Part shown: positions 39,744 to 48,576 of the stretch, piece after piece
How the letters are laid out: the number at the start of each line of letters is the position of its first letter
Numbering within the stretch: position 1 is the stretch's first letter
DNA from: Bacillus cabrialesii
GTDB lineage: Bacteria; Bacillota; Bacilli; Bacillales; Bacillaceae
Direction: 5' to 3'
DNA: 64,000 nt
Assembly: GCF_004124315.2 (NCBI RefSeq)
Contig: NZ_CP096889.1
Coordinates: forward strand, 2,215,001 to 2,279,000
Notes under the pieces: model-generated
Told to the model about the DNA's origin: nothing
Databases searched by the model: none
What the model saw: the letters and a program-made list of their open reading frames with translations, nothing else
Translations under genes and position numbers: made by a program

Positions 39744-40099
39744 CTTGCCATTTCATCCTTTACCGCGTGCAATGTATAAAGGACTGACTCAGTGATGTCC
39801 TTGAAACGTTTTTTATGAATATGATGAACATATGATTGAAGGACCAATTCCAGGAAATTATCCTTTACGGTCTCGATTTGCTCTCTATGCACATATTTCG
39901 GGCGGCGGGCTTCTATCAATTCAAGCGCTCCTTTCGCCCATCGAGCCGCCAGATCATCATTCTCTTCAACTGCTGGCTTTATCGTCTCAAAAAAATCATA
40001 AGAATGATCACTGTTTTTTCCTTCCTGGTATCGATCAGCGCCTTTTTCAGCAGCTTCAATCATTTGCTCGGTCATTTCAAGCAATGTTTGTGATTGCAA
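39728..40099 (-). CDS. yppE: YppE, DUF1798 helical-bundle protein
   Basis: 123 residues, charged and all-helical (MQSQTLLEMTEQMIEAAEKGADRYQEG...). No catalytic motif. SD AGGTGAAAGAT. Follows yppD on the same strand (45 nt) and likely shares its transcript. Function unknown. Confidence 0.83.
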   Translation of the reverse strand: MQSQTLLEMTEQMIEAAEKGADRYQEGKNSDHSYDFFETIKPAVEENDDLAARWAKGALELIEARRPKYVHREQIETVKDNFLELVLQSYVHHIHKKRFKDITESVLYTLHAVKDEMAREDSR

Positions 40100-40144
40100 T
40101 ATCTTTCACCTCAATGCATATCGTACCAAATTTCGCTCGCAAAT

Positions 40145-40390
40145 TCAGCCGATGCGGTATACCTTTTCAAATGCATACCTGTGTTCAGGTGATTGATACA
40201 GCTCATTTATACAAATATGAAGGTCCATAATCTCATCTTCCAGCACACTCAGGCGCTCGCTTTCCGTTTCCCGCAGATCAGCCTCAAATGCGTTTAAAGA
40301 ATGATTCAAGCTCTGCTCAGCTCGGGTTAATTCGTCTTCTATATCAGAAAGCATACGGAGAATATCTGTCTTGCTTACGTAACCGGACAT
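40145..40390 (-). CDS. yppD: YppD, small coiled-coil-like protein
   Basis: 81 residues, acidic helices (MLSDIEDELTRAEQSLNHSLNAFEADLRETESERLSVLEDEIMDL). SD GGGAGGTACACGA. Upstream partner of yppE. Function unknown. Confidence 0.8.
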   Translation of the reverse strand: MSGYVSKTDILRMLSDIEDELTRAEQSLNHSLNAFEADLRETESERLSVLEDEIMDLHICINELYQSPEHRYAFEKVYRIG

Positions 40391-40587
40391 TCGTGTACCT
40401 CCCTTTCCTTGTCTCTCCCGGTTAACATTCTTTGCTCTTCAGGCTCTTTCCTTCCTCATGACAAAACTAGAAGCAAATCGCCAAACAAACAGGTATTCCA
40501 CGAAAAGCTGAAGTTTTCGACAAAAACACCGCAAACATTGTATGATCCTCCCCTTTAATGCAAACGATATTTATGAGGAGGTGCCGT

Positions 40588-40692
40588 ATGAAAACAAGAC
40601 CGAAAAAAGCCGGCCAGCAAAAAAAGTCTGAATCAAAAGCAATCGATTCTTTAGATAAAAAACTAGGCGGCCCGAACCGTCCTTCTACGTAA
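40588..40692 (+). CDS. sspM: SspM, minor small acid-soluble spore protein
   Basis: 34 residues: MKTRPKKAGQQKKSESKAIDSLDKKLGGPNRPST, very basic, forespore SASP type. SD GAGGAGGTG at 40576-40583. I did not find a clean sigma-G promoter with normal spacing. Confidence 0.92.
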   Translation: MKTRPKKAGQQKKSESKAIDSLDKKLGGPNRPST

Positions 40693-40717
40693 GAAGCAAG
40701 GAATTTCCTTGCTTCTT
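40691..40717. terminator. Terminator shared by sspM and yppC
   Basis: AAGAAGCAAGG / CCTTGCTTCTT stem, AATT-type loop, then TATTTTTT on the plus strand; begins at the sspM stop. Confidence 0.85.
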
Positions 40718-41679
40718 TATTTTTTCAGCCAATGCTCCACCGCAAAAAGCGCATGAAGCTGGCGTTTTTTATGTAAATACCAGTCTGTCAATTCAATCTG
40801 CTTCGGCAATTCTTCACGCCTAAACAACGCTTTCTTTATCTTTCTATGAAACCAATCCGTTTTCTTTCCGTCTAATGAGTGGATTAACTCAGGGTAGCAT
40901 GTCCTTAGCATAGGAGATGTTCTTTTTGTGATTCCGATCATTTTTTCCATATCAAAACGGGAGCCTGTGTGCGGCACTGAGTGCAAAAAGTGATAAAAAG
41001 AAGCGAACAATTCTGGGCTGAACAGCAATTGAGACAGCTGCTTTCCCAGCCTTATCCTTTCTTCAGTCTTTGAAAAACGTTTCACTGAAATGCCGTAAAG
41101 AACCCCGTCTGCAGCAGGAAAAATAACGGTATTAAAATGAAACCAATCACTTAAATAAAAAGGAATCGTGTCAAAAACGTTCTTTTTAAACGAAGGATTT
41201 TGTATAATAGGTGTTTGGATAGTGTTTTGTTCATTTATAATGAGGGCATACATCAGCCGCTCCGTGTTTCGCTCATGCCAAAAACGGGCCCATTCTTCCG
41301 TCATAAATTGTGAGACGCCAAACATATGCAGATGATGGAACAGCGGTTTCCCGATTTTTTTTGACCAGTGGTACAAAAGAAGCTGCGGATAGGCATCCGA
41401 AAAAATAAGCCAGTTCGCTCTTTCATAGGCTAAAAAGAACCACTTCTGCTGTCTCTCACGGAGTCCTAGCTGAAACAGACTGCCTTTTAAGTCAGTCATT
41501 GACCAGCCGGCATTGCGAGAAACGAAAGATGCCAAGAGCGACCATTTGATTTCCGGATGACGGTCATAAAATGCTTTATATGCGTTCGTTCTTGAAATGT
41601 TATCTGCGTTTTTTGCTTTTGTCTGCCGCTCAATACGGCTCAAAAGCTTTCTGATGGTCTGTTGTTCTTTCACGTTCAT
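40717..41679 (-). CDS. yppC: YppC, DUF2515 protein
   Basis: 320 residues, Trp/Phe/Arg-rich and helical, without clear membrane spans or catalytic motif. Conserved next to recU. It is divergent from recU-ponA; the 40-bp gap must hold both control regions. ATG with a weak SD. No function can be stated. Confidence 0.82.
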   Translation of the reverse strand: MNVKEQQTIRKLLSRIERQTKAKNADNISRTNAYKAFYDRHPEIKWSLLASFVSRNAGWSMTDLKGSLFQLGLRERQQKWFFLAYERANWLIFSDAYPQLLLYHWSKKIGKPLFHHLHMFGVSQFMTEEWARFWHERNTERLMYALIINEQNTIQTPIIQNPSFKKNVFDTIPFYLSDWFHFNTVIFPAADGVLYGISVKRFSKTEERIRLGKQLSQLLFSPELFASFYHFLHSVPHTGSRFDMEKMIGITKRTSPMLRTCYPELIHSLDGKKTDWFHRKIKKALFRREELPKQIELTDWYLHKKRQLHALFAVEHWLKK

Positions 41680-41719
41680 TCACTTCCGTCATGAATAGTT
41701 TAATAAGGAGGATGAGAAA

Positions 41720-42340
41720 GTGATTCGGTATCCTAACGGAAAAACGTTTCATCCGAAACATTCGGTTTCATCCCAAAACAGTCAGAAAAGGGCCCCGTCT
41801 TACAGTAATCGCGGAATGACCCTCGAAGATGACTTAAACGAAACGAATAAGTATTATCTGACAAACCAAATTGCCATCATACACAAAAAGCCGACACCTG
41901 TTCAAATTGTAAATGTCCATTATCCAAAAAGAAGCGCCGCAGTGATTAAAGAAGCTTACTTTAAACAATCATCGACAACAGATTATAACGGGATTTACAA
42001 AGGGCGGTATATTGATTTTGAGGCGAAAGAAACGAAAAACAAGACCTCTTTCCCCCTGCAGAATTTCCATGACCATCAAATCGAACATATGAAGCAGGTA
42101 AAGGCTCAAGACGGTATTTGTTTTGTTATTATATCCGCTTTCGACCAAGTTTATTTTTTGGAAGCCGATAAGCTGTTTTATTTCTGGGACAGAAAAGAAA
42201 AAAACGGCAGAAAATCAATTCGCAAAGATGAGTTAGAGGAAGCAGCTTTTCCGATTTCTCTTGGATACGCACCTAGAATTGATTATATTAGTATTATTGA
42301 ACAGCTTTATTTTTCGCCATCATCTAGTGCGAAAGGTTGA
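41720..42340 (+). CDS. recU: RecU, Holliday junction resolvase
   Basis: 206 residues from GTG behind AAGGAGGATGAGAAA. The nuclease core RYIDFEAKETKNK (about 93-105) holds the catalytic Glu and Lys, with a preceding Asp in SSTTDYNGIYKG; FPLQNFHDHQIEHMKQV follows. It cuts Holliday junctions in recombination repair and chromosome segregation. 21 nt before ponA: the known recU-ponA operon couples repair and wall synthesis. Confidence 0.96.
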   Translation: MIRYPNGKTFHPKHSVSSQNSQKRAPSYSNRGMTLEDDLNETNKYYLTNQIAIIHKKPTPVQIVNVHYPKRSAAVIKEAYFKQSSTTDYNGIYKGRYIDFEAKETKNKTSFPLQNFHDHQIEHMKQVKAQDGICFVIISAFDQVYFLEADKLFYFWDRKEKNGRKSIRKDELEEAAFPISLGYAPRIDYISIIEQLYFSPSSSAKG

Positions 42341-42361
42341 TTAACGAAAGGTTGAGATGTT

Positions 42362-45103
42362 ATGTCAGATCAATTTAACAGCCGTGAAGCTCGACGAAAA
42401 GCGAATAGCAAATCGAGTCCTTCACCGAAAAAAGGCAAGAAACGAAAAAAAGGCGGATTGTTTAAAAAGACCCTTTTCACTTTACTCATTCTGTTTGTTT
42501 TAGGCGTAGTCGGCGGTGCCGTTACATTTGCCGTCATGGTTTCAGATGCGCCAAAACTGGACGAAAACAAATTGAAGACGCCTTATTCATCGACAATTTA
42601 TGATAAAAACGGAAAAGAAATCGCTGAATACGGTTCCGAAAAGCGGTCCTACGTCTCGATAGATGAAATTCCCGATGTTGTAAAAGAAGCCTTTATCGCG
42701 ACAGAAGACGCGCGTTTTTATGAGCACCACGGGATTGACCCTGTCCGTATCGGAGGCGCCTTAGTCGCCAACTTTACAGACGGCTTCGGGGCTGAAGGCG
42801 GAAGTACGATCACACAGCAGGTCGTCAAGAACTCCCTTCTTTCACATCAGAAGACGCTGAAACGGAAAGTGCAGGAAGTATGGCTTTCACTTCAGCTGGA
42901 GCGCAATTACTCTAAAGATGAAATTTTAGAAATGTATTTAAACCGGATTTATTTTTCTCCTAGAGCATACGGAATCGGAAAAGCGGCAGAAGAATTTTTC
43001 GGCGTCACAGACTTAAGCAAATTGACTGTTGAACAAGCTGCGACACTTGCGGGTATGCCGCAAAGCCCGACAGCGTACAATCCCGTTAAAAACCCGGATA
43101 AAGCAGAAAAAAGACGGAACATTGTACTCAGTCTGATGAAAAAACAAGGATTTATTTCTGATTCTCAATATAACAAAGCGAAAAAAGTGGCAGTGAAAGA
43201 CGAAGGCGTTGTATCACAGAAGGAATATGAAAAAACAAATTCAAATAAATACAGTGCGTTTGTTGAAGAAGTCATGAAAGAAATTGAAGAAAAATCTGAT
43301 GTCAATCCAGGTACTGACGGATTAAAGATTTATACGACATTAGATACAAAAGCGCAAGACAAACTAGATGAATTAATGGACGGAGACACTGTCGGATTTA
43401 CTGAAGGCATGCAGGGCGGCGTTTCGCTTCTTGACACAAAAACCGGAGAAGTCCGCGCGATTGGTGCGGGACGCAATCAGCCTGTCGGAGGCTTTAACTA
43501 TGCTACTCAAACTAAGGCACAGCCTGGTTCGACCATAAAACCGATTTTGGACTACGGACCAGTTATTGAAAACAAAAAATGGTCTACGTATGAACAAATT
43601 GATGACTCAGCTTATACGTATTCTAACGGAAAACCTATCCGTGATTGGGACCGTAAATATCCAGGGCCTATGTCGATACGTTACGCCCTTGCCCAATCAA
43701 GAAATATACCTGCTTTAAAAGCATTCCAGGCAGCTGGTAAAGATACTGCTGTAGACTTTGCAAATGGACTTGGCCTTGGATTAACAAAAGATAATGTAAC
43801 AGAGGCCTATTCTATTGGCGGTTTCGGTGGGAACGATGGTGTTTCTCCTCTGACAATGGCAGGCGCATACAGTGCGTTTGGAAATAACGGAACGTATAAT
43901 GAAGCGCATTTTGTAAAGTCTATCGAATTTAACGATGGCACGAAGCTTGACTTAACGCCAAAATCAAAATCAGCAATGAGCGATTATACTGCGTTTATGA
44001 TTACAGATATGCTGAAAACAGCTGTGAAGACAGGTACTGGACAGCTTGCACAAGTACCTGGTGTGGAAGTAGCAGGAAAAACAGGAACGACTAACTTTGA
44101 TGAGAATGAAGTTCAAAGGTACAATATTGCTAGCGGCGGCGCCCGAGATTCTTGGTTCGTTGGCTACACACCGCAATATACAGCTGCCGTCTGGACGGGT
44201 ATGGGAGAAAACGAAGCTGGAAAGAAATCACTTTCAGCTGAAGAGCAAAAAGTTGCCAAGCGCATCTTCGCCCAACTCATCGCCGATGTAGATGACGGAA
44301 GCGGATCATTTGAAAAGCCTGACAGCGTAGTGGAAGCCACTGTAGAAAAAGGCTCTAACCCCGCTAAACTGGCAGGACCGAATACGCCAAGCGATAAAAA
44401 GCTCACAGAGTACTTTGTAAAAGGCACAGCTCCTTCTACTGTTTCTAAAACATATGAGAAAGAAGAAAAAGAAGAAACAGAACAACTGTCTGGTTTAAGT
44501 GTGAAATATGATAAAGACAATCAATCTTTGACATTAAGCTGGAATTACGACGGAGATGCGACCTTTGCTGTTAAGCAATCCGTTGATGGCGGCAGCTACT
44601 CAGAAATTCAAAACAGCTCTGCAAAAGAAGCAGTGATTTCGGGTGTGCAGCCAGGATCTGTATACAAATTCGAAGTGACAGCCGTCAGTGATGAAGGGAA
44701 AAGCACAGCCTCCACATCCTATGAAGTGCCGAAAGCTGAAGATGATGAAGATAAAAAAGACCAGCAACAAACGGATGATGAAAAACAAGATGATGAGAAG
44801 ACTCAGGATGATACACAAACGGATGATTCTCAAAAAGATGACGGTCAGACGGATCAAGATCAGACAGATGATTCAACAAACGATCAAGACAAAAAACAAG
44901 ACAACACGAACACCAATCCGTCTGACAACAGTAACCAAGACCCATCAAACGATAACGACAACAGCAACAACCAGGATACGTCGGATGGTGATTCGAACTC
45001 AGGTAAGAATGATTCATCAGGTTCTGATACAAATAAAAACAAAACAGACACTACCGACAAAACACAAACAAACTCATCATCAACAACTGAAAAAACAAAT
45101 TAA
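42362..45103 (+). CDS. ponA: PonA, class A penicillin-binding protein 1
   Basis: 913 residues. Basic cytoplasmic tail, one membrane anchor (about 37-60), glycosyltransferase domain with ATEDARFYEHHGIDPVRIGG and EGGSTITQQ, then a transpeptidase domain with active-site S in QPGSTIKP, SRN and KTGTT. A fibronectin-like part (about 705-790) is followed by an extremely Asp/Asn/Gln/Lys/Ser-rich disordered tail of about 120 residues. It polymerises and crosslinks peptidoglycan outside the membrane; GpsB (this window) positions it. Confidence 0.97.
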   Translation: MSDQFNSREARRKANSKSSPSPKKGKKRKKGGLFKKTLFTLLILFVLGVVGGAVTFAVMVSDAPKLDENKLKTPYSSTIYDKNGKEIAEYGSEKRSYVSIDEIPDVVKEAFIATEDARFYEHHGIDPVRIGGALVANFTDGFGAEGGSTITQQVVKNSLLSHQKTLKRKVQEVWLSLQLERNYSKDEILEMYLNRIYFSPRAYGIGKAAEEFFGVTDLSKLTVEQAATLAGMPQSPTAYNPVKNPDKAEKRRNIVLSLMKKQGFISDSQYNKAKKVAVKDEGVVSQKEYEKTNSNKYSAFVEEVMKEIEEKSDVNPGTDGLKIYTTLDTKAQDKLDELMDGDTVGFTEGMQGGVSLLDTKTGEVRAIGAGRNQPVGGFNYATQTKAQPGSTIKPILDYGPVIENKKWSTYEQIDDSAYTYSNGKPIRDWDRKYPGPMSIRYALAQSRNIPALKAFQAAGKDTAVDFANGLGLGLTKDNVTEAYSIGGFGGNDGVSPLTMAGAYSAFGNNGTYNEAHFVKSIEFNDGTKLDLTPKSKSAMSDYTAFMITDMLKTAVKTGTGQLAQVPGVEVAGKTGTTNFDENEVQRYNIASGGARDSWFVGYTPQYTAAVWTGMGENEAGKKSLSAEEQKVAKRIFAQLIADVDDGSGSFEKPDSVVEATVEKGSNPAKLAGPNTPSDKKLTEYFVKGTAPSTVSKTYEKEEKEETEQLSGLSVKYDKDNQSLTLSWNYDGDATFAVKQSVDGGSYSEIQNSSAKEAVISGVQPGSVYKFEVTAVSDEGKSTASTSYEVPKAEDDEDKKDQQQTDDEKQDDEKTQDDTQTDDSQKDDGQTDQDQTDDSTNDQDKKQDNTNTNPSDNSNQDPSNDNDNSNNQDTSDGDSNSGKNDSSGSDTNKNKTDTTDKTQTNSSSTTEKTN

Positions 45104-45106
45104 ACA

Positions 45107-45140
45107 AAAAGCCGTCACCCTTTTGGGTGATGGCTTTTTT
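45107..45140 (+). terminator. Terminator of recU-ponA
   Basis: AAAAGCCGTCACCC / GGGTGATGGCTTTT stem (one G-T pair) with TTTT tail. Confidence 0.88.
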
Positions 45141-45148
45141 GTTTACAA

Positions 45149-45177
45149 TAAAAAGCCTCCCCTAATATGGGGAGGTT
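45149..45177 (-). terminator. Terminator of dnaD-nth-ypoC
   Basis: Minus strand AACCTCCCC-ATATTA-GGGGAGGCTTTTTA; sits right after ypoC and back-to-back with the ponA terminator. Confidence 0.85.
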
Positions 45178-45178
45178 C

Positions 45179-45673
45179 TTAACGATTCATCGCATGATAT
45201 TTATAAAAATGCTTTTTCATTTCAGTAAACAGCTCATCCAACTGGATAAAGCAATGGTATTGAGTCGGCTTTAGAAGGATAAATTCCACTCGTTCGGCCC
45301 AATTGATCGGCTTTGCGGGAAATGATTTCTCCGTCAGTTCTGCCCAATCAAGCGATTTCACACGCTCACCTGCTGTCCAGTGAAACGAAGCAAGCAAACA
45401 CACAATGCCCTTCAGCATGTCATTTTGATCGCATCTCGATTTTCGTGTTTGAAAGACAGGCAGAAGTGATTCTTTAATGTCTTCCCACACGTTAAATAAA
45501 AGCGGAACGTACTTGCCGCTGTCCTCCCATGGCAAAACACCTTGAGATTCCGTGCAGAAATCAAAATACACTGGGTTAACCAGCAAGACATCTTTCATAT
45601 CCGAGGAGATCACCGGGCCAAGACTGCGCAAGTAGTCCTCATAGGAAGCCAACACTTCTTTCGCTTGCGTCAT
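45179..45673 (-). CDS. ypoC: YpoC, conserved protein of the dnaD operon
   Basis: 164 residues, helical, no recognised domain. Its start overlaps the nth stop by four bases, so translation is coupled. Genetic context (dnaD, nth) suggests a DNA-related role, which is only inference. Confidence 0.83.
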   Translation of the reverse strand: MTQAKEVLASYEDYLRSLGPVISSDMKDVLLVNPVYFDFCTESQGVLPWEDSGKYVPLLFNVWEDIKESLLPVFQTRKSRCDQNDMLKGIVCLLASFHWTAGERVKSLDWAELTEKSFPAKPINWAERVEFILLKPTQYHCFIQLDELFTEMKKHFYKYHAMNR

Positions 45674-46329
45674 CGCTTCACCAGTCCTTTTTTATCTCTC
45701 TTCTGCCCTTCTCTGCACAGAGAAAGCAGCGGACATTCCGCACAGCGCGGAGACTGGGCCTTACAATGATATCTGCCGAAGAAAATAAGCCGGTGATGCG
45801 TAACGGACCAGTCTTCTTTTGGGACCTTGCGCATCAGCGTTTTTTCCACTTCCAGCACCGAGTCCTTCCACCGGCAGATGCCCAACCGTTTGCTGACTCT
45901 CTCCACATGGGTATCTACGGCAATGGCCGGCACGCCAAAGGCAACGGATACCACGACGTTGGCGGTCTTTCTTCCGACCCCTGGCAGTTTGACAAGCTCA
46001 TCGCGGTCTCTCGGCACTTCTCCGCCGTAATCTTCAATTATCATTTTACTCAGTTTTTGGATGTTTTTCGCTTTATTACGGTACAAACCGATTGATTTAA
46101 TATCCTGCTGAAGCTCTTCCAGCGAAACAGCCAAATAGTCTTCCGGCCGTTTATATTTTTGAAATAATGTTTTGGTCACTCTGTTTACAAGTGCATCTGT
46201 ACACTGGGCCGATAAAGCGACTGCCACCACTAATTCAAAAGGGTTGGAATGAACCAATTCACACTCCGCATGGGGAAACATGTCGCCTATCTTGTCTAAA
46301 CAGAATTCAATTTGTTTTAGATTTAACAC
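45670..46329 (-). CDS. nth: Nth, endonuclease III
   Basis: 219 residues. Helix-hairpin-helix LPGVGRKTANVV with the catalytic Lys, catalytic Asp in AVDTHVERV, and the C-terminal 4Fe-4S cluster C-x6-C-x2-C-x5-C (CKAQSPRCAECPLLSLC). It removes oxidised pyrimidines and nicks abasic sites. GTG start at 46329 behind AAAAGGTGACAATC; three codons shorter than the longest frame. Confidence 0.96.
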   Translation of the reverse strand: MLNLKQIEFCLDKIGDMFPHAECELVHSNPFELVVAVALSAQCTDALVNRVTKTLFQKYKRPEDYLAVSLEELQQDIKSIGLYRNKAKNIQKLSKMIIEDYGGEVPRDRDELVKLPGVGRKTANVVVSVAFGVPAIAVDTHVERVSKRLGICRWKDSVLEVEKTLMRKVPKEDWSVTHHRLIFFGRYHCKAQSPRCAECPLLSLCREGQKRDKKGLVKR

Positions 46330-46347
46330 GATTGTCACCTTTTCACT

Positions 46348-47046
46348 TTATTGTTCAAGCCAATTGTAAAAAGGAACCTGCCTTTTATACTCTTTTTGCG
46401 GTTCATTCTGCTTTGTTTGTACACGCCGGAATTTTTGACTGTGAATTTTTGCCTGCTCCACAGTTTTCAGCCCGTTTTTTTTCCATTCAAACAAAATCCG
46501 GTCAATGTAGCGGAAACTGAGTTTCCCTGATAGCACAGCCTCTTTTAACGCGTGTTTGATCAGCTGTGCGTCATGCTGATCTTGATCTTGCCATATAGCC
46601 AGTGTTTCACACTCCAAAGGTGATAATGGCCTTGCGAACTCTTCCTCAAAAATCGTATAAAGGCTTTTTTGTTCCCCTTCTGCTTTTCTTTCCTGTGTTT
46701 GATTCTGTGCAAGCTGTAAATACTCGTACAGCTTGCCCCATAAAGGCTGAAGAGAATATTTCTCAAATTTGATGCCGTTTTGGTCTTCACATTCTTCAAT
46801 AAACAGAAAACCTCTTTGAATAAACATCCGCAATCTGTTTGTGCATTCCTCAATAGAAATAGACATACCTTCCTGCAGCTGATTCGGTGTAGGAAAATAA
46901 GAACCTTTTTCTAAATGCATTTTGATTTTTAACAGCAGAATAAGTTCCGTCTCATTAAGTCCAAGCTGTTTATAATTTGTAAGCAAAAGATTGGGGATTG
47001 TTGACGTTCCCTGCTCCTGCATATCAATAAATTGCTGTTTTTTCAT
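46348..47046 (-). CDS. dnaD: DnaD, primosome protein
   Basis: 232 residues. N-terminal winged-helix oligomerisation domain (MKKQQFIDMQEQGTSTIPNLLL ... ) and C-terminal DNA-remodelling domain with the DnaD motif ETLAIWQDQ...IKHALKEAVLSGKLSFRYIDRILFEWKKNGL. It loads the helicase at oriC and at restart sites. Start at the ATG behind AAGAGGTG; two codons shorter than the open frame. Heads dnaD-nth-ypoC. Confidence 0.96.
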   Translation of the reverse strand: MKKQQFIDMQEQGTSTIPNLLLTNYKQLGLNETELILLLKIKMHLEKGSYFPTPNQLQEGMSISIEECTNRLRMFIQRGFLFIEECEDQNGIKFEKYSLQPLWGKLYEYLQLAQNQTQERKAEGEQKSLYTIFEEEFARPLSPLECETLAIWQDQDQHDAQLIKHALKEAVLSGKLSFRYIDRILFEWKKNGLKTVEQAKIHSQKFRRVQTKQNEPQKEYKRQVPFYNWLEQ

Positions 47047-47057
47047 CGTCACACCTC

Positions 47058-47094
47058 TTACTGTAAAGGATCGTGATTTCCCCTTTACTGTAAA
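47058..47094. repeat. Direct repeat / hairpin overlapping the dnaD leader
   Basis: TTACTGTAAA occurs twice (47058-47067 and 47085-47094), and CTGTAAAGG can pair with CCTTTACTG across a 12-nt loop (one mismatch). The left copy touches the dnaD SD. Confidence 0.55.
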
Positions 47095-47120
47095 AAGTCT
47101 CCCTTGCAGGAGACTCTTTT
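47092..47120 (-). terminator. Terminator of asnS
   Basis: Minus strand AAAAAGAGTCTCC-TGCAAG-GGAGACTTTTTA; perfect 8-bp GC core and T run. Confidence 0.85.
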
Positions 47121-47140
47121 TCTTGTTTCATTGAAATGTA

Positions 47141-48433
47141 TTACGGATACAAACGGTTCAACAGTCTTGGGAACGGAATGGTTTCACGAACGTGAGGCGC
47201 TCCGCTGATCCAAGCTACTGTCCGCTCTAATCCAAGGCCGAAGCCGGAATGAGGAACTGATCCATATTTTCTAAGTTCAGCATACCATTTATATGCGTCA
47301 GAATCCAGTCCATGTTCTTTAAGACGCGCTTCCAAAAGTTCCATATCGTGGATCCGTTCAGATCCGCCGATGATTTCTCCATAGCCTTCCGGCGCAATCA
47401 GGTCTGCGCAAAGCACGACATCCTCGCGGTCAGAAGCCGGCTGCATATAGAACGGTTTTAGGGACGTAGGATAGCGGGTAATAAACACCGGTTTGTCATA
47501 GTGTTCGGCAATCGCTGTTTCGTGAGGCGCTCCGAAGTCATCTCCCCACTCGATATCGTCAAAGCCTTTTTCTTTCAGAAAATCAATTGCTTCGTCATAT
47601 GTAATTCTTGGGAACGGAGCTTTGATTTGCTCAAGTTTTGACGTGTCTCTTCCTAATGTGTTTAATTCAATTTTGCAATTCTTAAGAACTGATTGCACGA
47701 TGAAAGAAACGTAATTTTCCTGCACTTGAAGGTTTTCTTCGAATTCAACAAACGCCATTTCCGGTTCGATCATCCAGAATTCGATCAAGTGGCGTTTGGT
47801 TTTAGACTTTTCCGCTCTGAAGGTCGGCCCGAAGGAGAATACTTTTCCCAACGCCATAGCTGCAGCTTCCATGTAAAGCTGACCGCTTTGAGACAGGTAA
47901 GCATCTTCATCAAAGTACTTTGTCGCAAAGAGCTCCGTTGTTCCTTCAGGCGCGCTTCCAGTCAGAATCGGCGGATCCACTTTTACGAAGCCTTCGTTAT
48001 TAAAGAATTCGTAAGTCGCACGGATGATTTCATTACGGATTTTCATGATCGCATGCTGGCGTTTTGAACGCAGCCATAAATGTCTGTGATCCATTAAAAA
48101 TTCCGTTCCGTGTTCTTTTGGCGTAATTGGATAATCAGTCGCTTCGTGAATGACTTCAATACCTGTCACAGCTAGTTCATAACCAAGCGGAGAACGCTCG
48201 TCCTCTTTGACAATCCCTTTTATATAGAGTGACGTTTCCTGCGTCACTGATTTAGCTGTTTGGAAAATGCTTTCTTCCACTTCCGCTTTTACTACGACAC
48301 CTTGAATAAAGCCGGTACCGTCCCGCAGCTGTAAAAACGCAATTTTCCCGCTTGAACGCTTATTAGCGACCCAAGCTCCGATTGTTACTTCCTCACCTAC
48401 GTGCTTATACACTTGGTTGATTGTTGTTTTCAA
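47141..48433 (-). CDS. asnS: AsnS, asparaginyl-tRNA synthetase
   Basis: 430 residues. N-terminal OB-fold anticodon-binding domain (VTIGAWVANKRSSGKIAFLQLRDGTG) and class II catalytic core with motif 2 FGPTFRAEKSKTKRHLIEFWMIEPE and motif 3 GFGLGLERTVAWISG. TTG at 48433 gives best SD spacing from GGAGG; the adjacent ATG (48436) is equally possible. Own strong promoter; its leader of about 60 nt has no T-box. Confidence 0.96.
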   Translation of the reverse strand: MKTTINQVYKHVGEEVTIGAWVANKRSSGKIAFLQLRDGTGFIQGVVVKAEVEESIFQTAKSVTQETSLYIKGIVKEDERSPLGYELAVTGIEVIHEATDYPITPKEHGTEFLMDHRHLWLRSKRQHAIMKIRNEIIRATYEFFNNEGFVKVDPPILTGSAPEGTTELFATKYFDEDAYLSQSGQLYMEAAAMALGKVFSFGPTFRAEKSKTKRHLIEFWMIEPEMAFVEFEENLQVQENYVSFIVQSVLKNCKIELNTLGRDTSKLEQIKAPFPRITYDEAIDFLKEKGFDDIEWGDDFGAPHETAIAEHYDKPVFITRYPTSLKPFYMQPASDREDVVLCADLIAPEGYGEIIGGSERIHDMELLEARLKEHGLDSDAYKWYAELRKYGSVPHSGFGLGLERTVAWISGAPHVRETIPFPRLLNRLYP

Positions 48434-48503
48434 CATATTTCCCTCCAAAACAAGAAAGACATTCGGAAGCTTATTGCCCCGCGAACTCTTTTATCATCAC
48501 TTT

Positions 48504-48533
48504 ATTATACCCGCTCTTAACTAACCGGGTCAA
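48504..48533 (-). promoter_or_regulatory. Sigma-A promoter of asnS
   Basis: Minus strand TTGACC (48533-48528), 18-nt spacer, perfect TATAAT (48509-48504). Confidence 0.82.
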
Positions 48534-48540
48534 TGCAGAT

Positions 48541-48570
48541 AAAAAGCGGCTTTTCTGTCAGCCGCTCTTT
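48541..48570 (-). terminator. Terminator of the ypmA-ypmB-aspB unit
   Basis: AAAGAGCGGC-TGACAGAAAA-GCCGCTTTTT on the minus strand, just after aspB and upstream of the asnS promoter. Confidence 0.8.
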
Positions 48571-48576
48571 GATCTG

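Noticed and set aside
44688..45182. 164-codon Met/Lys/Thr-rich plus-strand frame at the ponA 3' end
   Set aside because: It is the +1 frame of the low-complexity ponA tail (GAT/AAA/CAA-rich DNA) and lacks its own SD.
48434..48500. T-box leader for asnS
   Set aside because: The mapped promoter gives a leader of about 60 nt, too short for a T-box, and no AGGGTGG-type motif is seen.
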